Assembly: GCA_025360565.1 (NCBI GenBank)
Contig: JANYBY010000141.1
Location: 1 to 12,810, forward strand
DNA length: 12,810 nucleotides
Direction: 5' to 3'
Origin: Bacteroidota bacterium
Lineage (GTDB): Bacteria > Bacteroidota > Bacteroidia > B-17B0 > Aurantibacillaceae
Under the pieces are notes generated by a model. It worked only from the letters and a program-made list of their open reading frames with translations. It was not told the DNA's origin and ran no database searches. Shown piece after piece: positions 1-6,991 of this stretch (positions are counted from its first letter, which is position 1; each line of letters begins with the position of its first letter). The translations under genes were made by a program, and so were the position numbers.

Positions 1-570
1 TTTGAATTAATTGATGAAGAGGAGGTGGATAAAAGCAAAATATTTAAGAGCTCCGAAATTAAAAAGCTGGCAATACAATACCGTTTACGATTTTTAAACA
101 GCCAATGTTACAAAAACGATTTTCCCTACGAGTCGGTGTTAAAAATTGAATACCTTAATGGAGAATATAAAAAATCGCTCAAAGGATTTAAAGTTTTAAG
201 CACTTCTAAATTTTTCAGAGAGGAAGAAAATAACGATAACGCTCTTTTATTTGCGCCGACCAATTTGGGTAATTATTATTTAATTCATCAATGGGGCAAC
301 GGATTAAGAGAACATAAAAAATGGTTAAGCTGGCCATTTAGAAATATTGAAACACTTTTTGTTACGTTGATCCTTGTTACTTTAATTATCGCACTTTCGT
401 TGCCAACCTCCTTGATCACTTACGATAGCAAGGTAACCTATTGGAGTTCGTACCGAATAGGCGTATTTTTTCACATACTTATTTTTAATATGGGGGTTAC
501 CGCTTATTTTACATTTGCATTCGGCAAAAATTTAAGCAGCAGTATTTGGAATAGCGAAAGGGATTTTTGA
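1..570 (+). CDS. Membrane protein of unknown function, 5' end outside the window
   Basis: The reading frame is open from base 1 to the TGA at 568-570. A GTG at 25 could be taken as a start, but in-frame codons before it (F-E-L-I-D-E-E-E) read as continuous protein and there is no suitable gap, so I treat the gene as running in from the left. The visible part is a soluble, charged region of about 110 residues followed by two hydrophobic helices (about residues 109-131 and 144-166 counted from the GTG) and a short polar tail ending in SERDF. That suggests a double-spanning anchor with most of the protein in the cytoplasm. I do not recognise a named domain. It converges on the ferredoxin gene with a 104-base gap filled by a repeat. 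Confidence 0.6.
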   Translation, partial: FELIDEEEVDKSKIFKSSEIKKLAIQYRLRFLNSQCYKNDFPYESVLKIEYLNGEYKKSLKGFKVLSTSKFFREEENNDNALLFAPTNLGNYYLIHQWGNGLREHKKWLSWPFRNIETLFVTLILVTLIIALSLPTSLITYDSKVTYWSSYRIGVFFHILIFNMGVTAYFTFAFGKNLSSSIWNSERDF

Positions 571-583
571 GAGATGACGGAGA

Positions 584-670
584 TTAACCACGGAGACTCT
601 AAGAACACGGAGAAACACAGAGTTTTTTTTCTTAGCGTGCTTTGCGCATCCTTCGCACCTTTGCGGTTAA
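584..670. repeat. Inverted-repeat element with CRCRRAG-type units between convergent genes
   Basis: The ends are TTAACC and GGTTAA. The left arm, read on the plus strand, is a run of imperfect 8-10 base units (CACGGAGA, CTCTAAGAA, CACGGAGAAA, CACAGAG). The right arm, read on the minus strand, is a run of related units (CGCAAAGG, TGCGAAGGA, TGCGCAAAG, CACGCTAAG). A T8 run separates the arms. The two arms are therefore similar in design but not exact complements. I recall repeats of this general make-up as common in genomes from environmental samples; no mechanism can be assigned from one copy. It fills almost the whole gap between the two converging stop codons (570 and 675). Confidence 0.65.
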
Positions 671-674
671 ACTT

Positions 675-1001
675 TTATACCCCATCTCCCATAATTCGTA
701 CGGTAATATCATTCATTTCTTGCGAAATCCTTAATTGACAAGAGAGGCGGGAAGTAGAGGTAATGTTTGGAAGTGTATCCAACATAGCGTACTCATCATC
801 ACTGATCTCTTTTAGTTTATCAAAACCCGAAACTATTTCAACATGGCAAGTGGCGCAAAGGGCCATGCCGCCGCAGGTTGCTAAAATATCATACTCATGG
901 CCTTTTAAAATTTCCATCAAACTTAAACCCATATCGGTTGGCGCCTCAATATTTGTGATTGAGTCGTCGCTGTTTAGAATATTTATTTTTATATCGCTCA
1001 T
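675..1001 (-). CDS. Adrenodoxin-type [2Fe-2S] ferredoxin
   Basis: This is a 108-residue protein carrying the plant/vertebrate-type ferredoxin cluster motif in its ISC/adrenodoxin form. Cys43, Cys49 and Cys52 sit in ATCGGMALCATCHVE, and Cys88 in RLSCQL, giving C-x5-C-x2-C-x35-C. Family knowledge: such proteins carry a [2Fe-2S] cluster and pass single electrons to oxygenases or to iron-sulfur cluster assembly. Its partner is not visible here. The length is normal for the family. The ATG overlaps the epimerase stop by one base (TAATG), so it is the last gene of a four-gene run and is probably translated by coupling. Only 5 bases separate its stop from the repeat at 584-670. Confidence 0.93.
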   Translation of the reverse strand: MSDIKINILNSDDSITNIEAPTDMGLSLMEILKGHEYDILATCGGMALCATCHVEIVSGFDKLKEISDDEYAMLDTLPNITSTSRLSCQLRISQEMNDITVRIMGDGV

Positions 1002-1405
1002 TATTTTTTCTCTTGTGTAAGTTCTACCAAAACACCGTTCGTTGTTTTTGGATGTAAAAAACAGATCCGTTTATTATCCGCTCCGTCTTTTGGCTGCGCA
1101 TTAATTAATTCAAAACCTTCATTTTTTAATCTTGCCATTTCCTGTTCAATATCATCTACCTCATAAGCAATGTGGTGTATGCCTTCTCCCTTTTTTTCAA
1201 TGAATTTCGCGATGGAACTGTTTTCGCTCGTTGCCTGCACCAATTCAATTTTTGTTTCGCCTAATAAAAAAAAAGAAGTGTTCACGCCTTCGCTTGCTAC
1301 CGTTTCAATTTTATAATGTTCTTTACCGAATAACTTTTTAAATAAAGCGTTACTGTCATTTATGTTTTTTACGGCAATGCCAATGTGTTCAATTTTTTTT
1401 ATCAT
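1001..1405 (-). CDS. mce: Methylmalonyl-CoA epimerase
   Basis: This 134-residue protein belongs to the glyoxalase/vicinal-oxygen-chelate superfamily and matches methylmalonyl-CoA epimerase. Visible hallmarks are the N-terminal IEHIGIAV with metal ligand His7, KIELVQ at about 52-57, GIHHIAYEVDD at 75-85 with the second histidine ligand, and GVLVELTQ near the end with Glu128. The enzyme interconverts (2R)- and (2S)-methylmalonyl-CoA, linking propionyl-CoA metabolism with succinyl-CoA through methylmalonyl-CoA mutase. The mutase genes are not in this window. The start overlaps the J-domain gene stop by 4 bases (ATGA) and the stop overlaps the ferredoxin start by 1 base. The length is typical and the gene looks intact. 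Confidence 0.93.
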   Translation of the reverse strand: MIKKIEHIGIAVKNINDSNALFKKLFGKEHYKIETVASEGVNTSFFLLGETKIELVQATSENSSIAKFIEKKGEGIHHIAYEVDDIEQEMARLKNEGFELINAQPKDGADNKRICFLHPKTTNGVLVELTQEKK

Positions 1406-2313
1406 GATTCTTCTTTATTAAAAAATTCTTTTTCGTTTATGGTTTCAAACCCCTCGTTTACTCCGTATATCAAAGTTATCTCATTTATGGCTCCTAATTC
1501 AGTTTTGGCAATGCTTTTGTAAAAACTCAAATCTTTTGTAAAGGTGCCGTATAATTTAGCTTCCTGCAATTGTTTTTCAAAATCCCAGTTCAACCCCTCA
1601 GAATACCTGAGTCGCAGGTCTTTTTTAGGCAACTGAGGAATTTCAGCATAAAAACCATTTTGAATAAAACAACTCCTTAAAAAACCCATTTCGTTAAACA
1701 AACAAACTACAATATCTTTTCCGGTATTATTTTTAATGGTCAGTTTTTTATTTTCGGCGGTGTTGTAGCGCTGATTACCGAAATGTTCGGCATAGGGAGA
1801 ATCACCCATTTTTAAAACGCGTTTATTTTCTCCGGCCAAAGAACTATTTTTTACTGCAATGTTTTTTGGTTCCGGTGATGCCGCTAATTTTATGATCAAT
1901 AAAAAAAGGGCAACTGCAATTGGTGTTGCAAATAAAATGTATTTGTATTCGTTATAATTTATTTTTAATTCGGCGTGTTGGGCTTTAGTGGTCTTTATTT
2001 TTTCATGCTTTTTAATGTGCTCATCATAATATTTCCTGCGCTTCAGTTCACTTTCTTCAAAGCTCCAGTTTTTTTTGCCCGGAGTTTTTGGGGTATTCAC
2101 CGCGTTCTTGTGATACCTTAACTTAGTATCGTAAGATGCTTTACGCGAAGGATTGATGAGCGTTTCATAAGCCCGCAGAATTTTTTTAAATTCTTCCTGG
2201 CCATTAGGGTTTTTATCGGGATGGTAAATTTTAGCCAATGCCCTGAAAGCGGATTTTATTTCGCTATGGCTTGCATCGGACTTTATTCCTAATATGTCGT
2301 AAAAATTTACCAA
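1402..2313 (-). CDS. Membrane-anchored J-domain protein with a C-terminal extracytoplasmic-like domain
   Basis: Residues 1-65 form a J-domain with the HPD motif at 31-33 (KIYHPDKNP), which normally stimulates the ATPase of an Hsp70 such as DnaK. There is no G/F region and there are no zinc-finger repeats, so this is not DnaJ. A charged linker (70-120) leads to one transmembrane helix at about 124-144. The remaining ~155 residues hold the motif MGDSPYAEHFG (169-179) and a beta-rich stretch beginning with LTIKNNTGKDIVVCLFN. I recall this C-terminal type from other Bacteroidota J-domain proteins, but its function is unknown to me. The start is TTG at 2313: the upstream in-frame codons are only ATC, ATT and the TAA that ends the aldehyde dehydrogenase, and a J-domain must begin near V-N-F-Y-D-I-L-G. 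It is 6 bases downstream of the dehydrogenase and overlaps mce by 4. Confidence 0.85.
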   Translation of the reverse strand: MVNFYDILGIKSDASHSEIKSAFRALAKIYHPDKNPNGQEEFKKILRAYETLINPSRKASYDTKLRYHKNAVNTPKTPGKKNWSFEESELKRRKYYDEHIKKHEKIKTTKAQHAELKINYNEYKYILFATPIAVALFLLIIKLAASPEPKNIAVKNSSLAGENKRVLKMGDSPYAEHFGNQRYNTAENKKLTIKNNTGKDIVVCLFNEMGFLRSCFIQNGFYAEIPQLPKKDLRLRYSEGLNWDFEKQLQEAKLYGTFTKDLSFYKSIAKTELGAINEITLIYGVNEGFETINEKEFFNKEES

Positions 2314-2319
2314 GATAAT

Positions 2320-3762
2320 TTAAAGTTTTATACAAACATTTTTCGGCTCGGTAAAAAAGTCAAGAGCCTCAAAGCCGCCTTCTCTGCCAACGCCGCTGGC
2401 CTTTACGCCCCCAAATGGTGTTCTCAGATCACGCAACAACCAACAATTTATCCATACAATTCCGGCGTGAATATTATTTGCTATTCGGTGGGCAAGGGTT
2501 AAATTCTCTGTCCACACAATGCTTGCTAAACCGTAAATAGTAGAATTGGCCATCTTTAAAGCTTCCTCTTCTGTATCAAATGGAGTGATGGTAACAACGG
2601 GGCCAAAAATTTCTTCCTGATTGGTTCTGCATTTATAATCGAGTCCTTCAATAATAGTTGGTTCAATATAATAACCATCGGCATGTTCTCCGTTTAACTT
2701 TAAGGCTTTGCCTCCGCATAAAATTTTTCCACCTTCCGTTTTGGCAAGATCAATATAACTCAAGATCTTTTCGTGATGTGTTTTAGAAACAATGGCCCCC
2801 ACTTTTGTGTTCTCATTTAAAGGATCACCAACGTTTAATGTTTTTGTTTTGGCAATAAAATCCGTTTTAAATTTTTCGTAAATTTTTCGTTCCACAAAAA
2901 TGCGCGAGCCACAAAGGCAGATCTGCCCTTGATTTGAAAAGGAGGAGAGCAGGGTTGTAGAAAGCATTTTTTCATAATTGCAATCCGCGAAAATAATGTT
3001 GGGATTTTTTCCGCCCAGCTCAAGCGATAATTTTTTGAACATGGGCGCGGCAATAGAAGCAATGTGTTTGCCTGTTGCGGTTCCGCCTGTAAAAGAGATC
3101 AGCGGAATATCTTTATGACTAACAATAGCGTTGCCAACTTTTGGGCCAAGCCCATGCACAATATTTAAAACACCGGCGGGTAATCCCGCTTCGATGCATA
3201 ATTCTGAAAGTAAAAAAGCGGTCATTGGTGTTACTTCGCTTGGTTTTGCAACTACGGTGCAGCCTGCGGCCAATGCCGGTGCAATCTTCCAGGTGAATAA
3301 ATATAGGGGCAAATTCCAGGGAGAGATACAGCCCGCCACACCAACAGGCTGACGAAGTGTATAATTAATTGCGGTTTCTTCCATGCTGTGCGCGTGAGCA
3401 GCGTAATGCAAAATACCCGTTCCGTAAAAATGAAAATTGGCTGCGGCACGCGGAATATCAATTGATTTAGCCAACTTCAACGGCTTACCGTTATCAATAC
3501 TTTCTGCGAGGGATAATTTATCTAAGTTTTTTTCAATGAGTGCAGCTATCTTTAAAAGGTATTGTGATCTTTTTTCTTTTGGTGTAATGCTCCATTCTTT
3601 GAACGCGTTTTTTGCGGCGGCATAAGCGAGCTCAACATCTTTTTCATCACTGTCAGGAATCAAAGAATATACTTTGCCGGTGGCAGGGTTATAGTTGTCC
3701 AGATAAGCTTTTGAGGCCGGTTCAATAAGTTGACCGTTAATATAATTTTTAATCTGTTGCAT
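2320..3762 (-). CDS. NAD(P)-dependent aldehyde dehydrogenase, 2-aminomuconate/2-hydroxymuconate semialdehyde dehydrogenase-like
   Basis: At 480 residues this is a full-length aldehyde dehydrogenase. Catalytic features are visible: Asn149 in SPWNLPL, Lys173 in AKPSEVTP, the cofactor-site FTGGTATGK at 224-232, the general base Glu248 in LELGGKNP, the nucleophile Cys282 in NQGQICLCG, and Glu384 in EEIFGPVV. The stretch WINCWLLRDLRTPFGG (437-452) resembles the signature region of ALDH8A1/AmnC/XylG-type enzymes, which oxidise muconic semialdehydes in tryptophan (kynurenine) or catechol meta-cleavage breakdown. That substrate is an inference: no other genes of those pathways are nearby. It is the first gene of the minus-strand run. 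Its stop is followed, in the same frame and after two sense codons, by the TTG start of the J-domain gene. Confidence 0.88.
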   Translation of the reverse strand: MQQIKNYINGQLIEPASKAYLDNYNPATGKVYSLIPDSDEKDVELAYAAAKNAFKEWSITPKEKRSQYLLKIAALIEKNLDKLSLAESIDNGKPLKLAKSIDIPRAAANFHFYGTGILHYAAHAHSMEETAINYTLRQPVGVAGCISPWNLPLYLFTWKIAPALAAGCTVVAKPSEVTPMTAFLLSELCIEAGLPAGVLNIVHGLGPKVGNAIVSHKDIPLISFTGGTATGKHIASIAAPMFKKLSLELGGKNPNIIFADCNYEKMLSTTLLSSFSNQGQICLCGSRIFVERKIYEKFKTDFIAKTKTLNVGDPLNENTKVGAIVSKTHHEKILSYIDLAKTEGGKILCGGKALKLNGEHADGYYIEPTIIEGLDYKCRTNQEEIFGPVVTITPFDTEEEALKMANSTIYGLASIVWTENLTLAHRIANNIHAGIVWINCWLLRDLRTPFGGVKASGVGREGGFEALDFFTEPKNVCIKL

Positions 3763-3851
3763 AAGAGATAGAATATGCTTTAAAGTTACGAAAAATATAA
3801 AATTTATGCCTAATAAAGGGCGAATAAGAGGGTTCGAAACTGACTTTTACT

Positions 3852-3882
3852 TTTGAAAAAGCATTAAAAAGGGTTAAATTTG
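3852..3882 (+). promoter_or_regulatory. Bacteroidota-type promoter for the gene at 3909
   Basis: TTTG at 3852-3855, a 19-base spacer, then TAAATTTG at 3875-3882. This matches the Bacteroidota primary sigma consensus (TTTG at -33, TANNTTTG at -7) at every defined position. Transcription would start near 3888-3890, leaving a leader of about 20 bases before the ATG at 3909. No equally good box was found on the minus strand for the dehydrogenase operon in the same gap. Confidence 0.75.
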
Positions 3883-3908
3883 GTATTGCCACAAGGAATA
3901 ATGAACAT

Positions 3909-4502
3909 ATGGGTTTAACAATTTACTACGAAGGAAATTTTAAAAGAGATGCTTCTCTTTCAGAAATGATAGATGAAATAAAGGGTATTTCAGAGGTTAA
4001 TAAATGGACCTATCATATTTTTGAAGAGGCATTTCCTGAAAATAGTTTTGATAAAGAACATGATGACGAAATTTACGGGATATGTTTTAGTCCTGAGGAA
4101 AAATGTGAACCTGTTTGGTTGACTTTTATTTCTACAGGAAGAATGTGCAGCCCTTTTCTATTTGATCAGAATAATATATCTCCGGATAAGCAATTGGAAG
4201 AGGCAATGTATTCGCTTTTTACCAAGACACAATATGCCGGAGTTGAAACCCACAAAATAATTATTCATCTATTAAGGTATATCGGTAAAAAGTACTTAGA
4301 TGATTTTAAAGTTATAGATGAAGGACAGTATTGGGAAACAGGAGATGAAAAAGTGCTTAAAGAAAATTTTAGAAGATTTACGGCTGCCATACAAACATTT
4401 ACTTCGGCGCTTGAAAATGCCGAAACAAAAGCAGGTGAAAGTACCGAAGAAGCTATTCTAAGGATCTTTAAAGAAATACAAGACAAAAAAAAGTTGGACT
4501 AA
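3909..4502 (+). CDS. Conserved-looking protein of unknown function
   Basis: This is a 197-residue soluble protein with no signal peptide or membrane helix. It starts MGLTIYYEGNF and contains an acidic N-terminal half, a mid-section with the phrase TGRMCSPFLF, a helical part (TKTQYAGVETHKIIIHLLRYIGKKY), the phrase DEGQYWETGD and a charged C-terminal helix. I do not recognise a named domain; the feel is of a small alpha/beta protein, and I would not assign a role. The ATG at 3909 follows a strong promoter at the expected distance, so it is probably a single-gene transcript. The last codons (K-L-D-stop) lie inside the left hairpin of the repeat at 4491-4590, so the C-terminus may have been set by insertion of that element. 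Confidence 0.8.
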   Translation: MGLTIYYEGNFKRDASLSEMIDEIKGISEVNKWTYHIFEEAFPENSFDKEHDDEIYGICFSPEEKCEPVWLTFISTGRMCSPFLFDQNNISPDKQLEEAMYSLFTKTQYAGVETHKIIIHLLRYIGKKYLDDFKVIDEGQYWETGDEKVLKENFRRFTAAIQTFTSALENAETKAGESTEEAILRIFKEIQDKKKLD

Positions 4503-4590
4503 AGTCCAAAAAGCTGGAGCTACTTATTAGCCCCGACCTTAAGGTCGGGGCTAATAGACACCCTTCTGCTTTGGGCTTTAGCCCAACTAA
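4491..4590. repeat. Three-hairpin inverted-repeat element between convergent genes
   Basis: The left hairpin at 4494-4509 is TTGGACT-AA-AGTCCAA. The centre, 4525-4556, is a perfect 32-base palindrome built from TATTAGCCCCGACCTT and its complement. The right hairpin at 4571-4586 is TTGGGCT-TT-AGCCCAA. The outer hairpins are inverted copies of each other (AGTTGGRCTAAAGYCCAA) and sit 14-15 bases from the centre, so the whole element is roughly symmetrical. They differ by one paired change (A-T to G-C) that keeps the stem. The left hairpin contains the stop codon of the plus-strand gene; the right end lies 13 bases beyond the stop of the ORF6N gene. No T-run follows the stems, so it is not a classical intrinsic terminator, but it could end or protect transcripts from both sides. 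Confidence 0.8.
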
Positions 4591-4603
4591 CGAGAGGTTC
4601 TGC

Positions 4604-4993
4604 TTAAGACTCGAGAATTTTTTGAAGAAGATCAAAATCTATTCTTTTACTGAAATGCCTGATCAATTGTATGCTGATTTCGTTTCCTCGATTTGTACGA
4701 ATTTGCCCGGCGGCCATCATTATTCCACCCCAAGTAAAAACATAAATAGTTCTTCTTCCTTTCAATTTAAGAGGGGTTATTTTTCGTAATTCTTCAACTT
4801 TTATTTTAAACATAAACTCCTCCGGGAATCTGTCGATCTGGCTTCTGACTTTTTTTTGAAGCTCAGCAATAGTTATTTGAAATAAATTGGCCAGATCAGA
4901 ATCGAGTAAGACCTTTTCTCCTCTTAGTATGAGCATTTTTTCTTCAAGTACACTATCAATAGAAATAAGTAAAGTGTTATTTTCAATCTTCAT
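4604..4993 (-). CDS. Short ORF6N-domain protein (phage antirepressor-type DNA-binding family)
   Basis: At 129 residues, the part from about 17 to 115 fits the ORF6N domain: LILRGEKVLLDSDLANLFQI, then a helix leading to RSQIDRFPEEFMFKI (50-64), a GRRTIYVFTWGGIMMAAG segment (79-96) where the family usually has a FTEQG-like turn, and an IQLIRHFSKR helix. Family knowledge: ORF6N is related to KilA-N/Bro-type domains found in phage and mobile regulators and in many free-standing bacterial genes. Many relatives have a further coiled-coil tail; this one stops soon after the domain (LLQKILES), close to the repeat at 4491-4590, so it may be a shortened form. No phage genes surround it. It starts with ATG 69 bases after the helicase stop and could belong to the same transcript. 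Confidence 0.8.
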   Translation of the reverse strand: MKIENNTLLISIDSVLEEKMLILRGEKVLLDSDLANLFQITIAELQKKVRSQIDRFPEEFMFKIKVEELRKITPLKLKGRRTIYVFTWGGIMMAAGQIRTNRGNEISIQLIRHFSKRIDFDLLQKILES

Positions 4994-5062
4994 ATAATAA
5001 TATTTTAATTTTAGCGAAATCTTGTTCTATCATTTCCCACTTTTGGGGATACAGGAGAGGGG

Positions 5063-6991
5063 CTACGCCCATTCCCAAGCCGTTCTATACGCCCCATTTG
5101 TTTCACAATACTCCAAAAAAGATTTATAAAATGGATTAGAGCCAATGGTGGAACTGTCGCCAATAACCACTAATTTTTTCTTTGCCCTTGTTATAGCCAC
5201 ATTCATTCTTCGCAGGTCGTTTAAAAAACCAATTTCCTGGTTCTCGTTGCTCCGTACCAAACTAATATAAATTACATCACGTTCTTCTCCCTGAAAGCCG
5301 TCAATGGTTTTTACACTCAGGGAGTTTAATTTTGTTTTATCCAATTCAAGTGCTTCCTGATTTTCTCTCAGCCATTCCATTTGTTGTTTGTAAGGAGAAA
5401 TAATTCCCACATCTAATGCCGGGCCGGAATCGTAATTTTTATATTCTAATAATAATTGCTGAAGATGTGTGTAAATTATTTGTCCCTCTTTTGGGTTGGA
5501 GAAACTCATGGTTTCCGGATTTTGCATTTCATCAAAGCTGCAACCCGCTGTATCAATGAACTCAATGCTTTTAAACAAAATGCTTTCCTCATCATTCACC
5601 AAACGGTTTTGCGAATTACTTTCATCGGCTATCAATTCGTTATTGTAAAAATAGCTGTTGCTGAAACCCATAATGGCGCTACTCATTCTGTATTGCCTGT
5701 TCAATAGCACAACTGCTTCTTTAAATTTCATGCAACGGTCTAACAAGGTTATATCTAATCCGCCTTTTTTTGCGGCAACGCTTTTTACAACCGGCGGCAG
5801 CTGAAAATGATCGCCGCATAAAATTAAACGTTTGCATTTTAGTAAAGGAATCCACACCATTGGTTCCAATGCCTGCGATGCTTCATCAAAAAATAAAGTG
5901 TCAAATTTCTTTCTGTTTAAGCCTCGGTGAGTGCTGGTCACCGGTGTACAGCAAATTACTTGTGCAGTCTTAAAAAGTTCATCCACCACATAATCTTCTA
6001 ACATGCGCGCCTCTTTAATGCAAATTTTTGCTTCGGTGTAAAAAGCAGTACGCTGTTGTGCTTCTTCTTTTCCAAAAACGCGTTTGTACTTTCCGGCCAT
6101 GCGAAAATACTCTTCGGCGTTGCGGCGTAAATTCTTTATGTCTTTGTAATAGGGCGAAGCGGTAATTTTCCCATCTATACCCGTATTTAATAATTCTTCC
6201 GAAATTCTTGCGGGATGTCCCAAGCGAAGCACATCGATGCCTAATTCCAATAATTTTTCGGTGATCAGATCAACTGCGGAATTTGTTGGCGCGCAAACTA
6301 AAATTTGTGATTCGGATTGCAAAGTTAAACGGATGGCCTGAATTAAGCTGGTTGTTTTACCTGTGCCGGGCGGACCATGAATAACGCCAATATCATTCAC
6401 CGCCAATGTGTGGCGCACCGCTCTGTTTTGTGAAAGATTTAATTGGGGAACAAGAATAGTATCATCTATTTTTTGAAACGAAATAGGTTCTGTTCCTTCT
6501 ATCATTTCGCGCAACTCAGCCACTCTGTTATTTCCCGCGCTTATCACAACATCCAAAGCATGCTGCATTTCGGTATAACTGTTATCATCAAACTGAATGT
6601 TCAATCCAAGTTTTCCATCGTAACACCAATCGGGCAATTCATCAGTATGCACAATTAATTTTAAACTGTTGCGTGATGAAGCTTTAATTGTACCTGTAAT
6701 TTCTAACTGTTCATTTTCTTTATTGCTGAACAAACTCACATTTTTTCCGGAGCCGAATTGATGGGGCGTATTTATGTGCGTGGTTCTTTCAATTTCCAAA
6801 TGCAAATAATCTCCGGCACCAAGTTCGCTTTGATTTATTTTTATGGGATACCATGTAACGCCGTTCTTTCGACGCTGTTCAACCCCAACTTTTAAAAATT
6901 GGTCCTTGTACAATTGATAGTCTTCGTCCCTCTCAATTTTAAGTAATTGTTTTACTTTTTTTAAGCGCTCAATGGCTGCAGTTGTTGCCAT
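5063..6991 (-). CDS. SF1 superfamily DNA/RNA helicase of the UPF1/IGHMBP2 type
   Basis: At 642 residues with all SF1 motifs: Walker A GPPGTGKTT at 206-214, CAPTNSAVD (Ia) at 233-241, DEAS (motif II) at 369-372, GDHFQLPPV (III) at 393-401, LNRQYRMS (IV) at 430-437, TIDGFQGEERDV (V) at 562-573 and NVAITRAKK (VI) at 597-605. The roughly 200-residue N-terminal region with KNGVTWYPIKINQSELG resembles the beta-barrel (1B/stalk) part of UPF1-like helicases. Such enzymes unwind DNA or RNA with 5'-to-3' polarity using ATP; the biological substrate of the bacterial members is mostly unknown. No nuclease domain is fused at either end. The ATG overlaps the stop of the upstream desaturase gene by one base (TAATG), so the two are probably co-translated. 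Intact. Confidence 0.93.
   Translation of the reverse strand: MATTAAIERLKKVKQLLKIERDEDYQLYKDQFLKVGVEQRRKNGVTWYPIKINQSELGAGDYLHLEIERTTHINTPHQFGSGKNVSLFSNKENEQLEITGTIKASSRNSLKLIVHTDELPDWCYDGKLGLNIQFDDNSYTEMQHALDVVISAGNNRVAELREMIEGTEPISFQKIDDTILVPQLNLSQNRAVRHTLAVNDIGVIHGPPGTGKTTSLIQAIRLTLQSESQILVCAPTNSAVDLITEKLLELGIDVLRLGHPARISEELLNTGIDGKITASPYYKDIKNLRRNAEEYFRMAGKYKRVFGKEEAQQRTAFYTEAKICIKEARMLEDYVVDELFKTAQVICCTPVTSTHRGLNRKKFDTLFFDEASQALEPMVWIPLLKCKRLILCGDHFQLPPVVKSVAAKKGGLDITLLDRCMKFKEAVVLLNRQYRMSSAIMGFSNSYFYNNELIADESNSQNRLVNDEESILFKSIEFIDTAGCSFDEMQNPETMSFSNPKEGQIIYTHLQQLLLEYKNYDSGPALDVGIISPYKQQMEWLRENQEALELDKTKLNSLSVKTIDGFQGEERDVIYISLVRSNENQEIGFLNDLRRMNVAITRAKKKLVVIGDSSTIGSNPFYKSFLEYCETNGAYRTAWEWA

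Noticed and set aside
25..27. GTG preceded by GAGGAG as the start of the first gene
   Set aside because: The purine run touches the GTG with no spacing, the frame is open to base 1 with protein-like codons, and the phylum rarely uses such sites; the gene most likely continues to the left.
763..1020. Plus-strand open frame across the ferredoxin gene, and similar frames at 3131, 3437, 5456, 5770, 6443, 9968 and 10703
   Set aside because: They are antisense shadows of clearly coding minus-strand genes, with no family resemblance or start signals.
3763..3851. Promoter for the dehydrogenase operon on the minus strand
   Set aside because: Only a partial -7 match (TAACTTTA) with no acceptable TTTG at the right distance; too weak to list.
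5038..5074. Small hairpins (CCCA-CTTT-TGGG and GGGC-TAC-GCCC) after the helicase gene
   Set aside because: 4-bp stems, one inside the coding end, no T-run; insufficient for a terminator or regulatory call.
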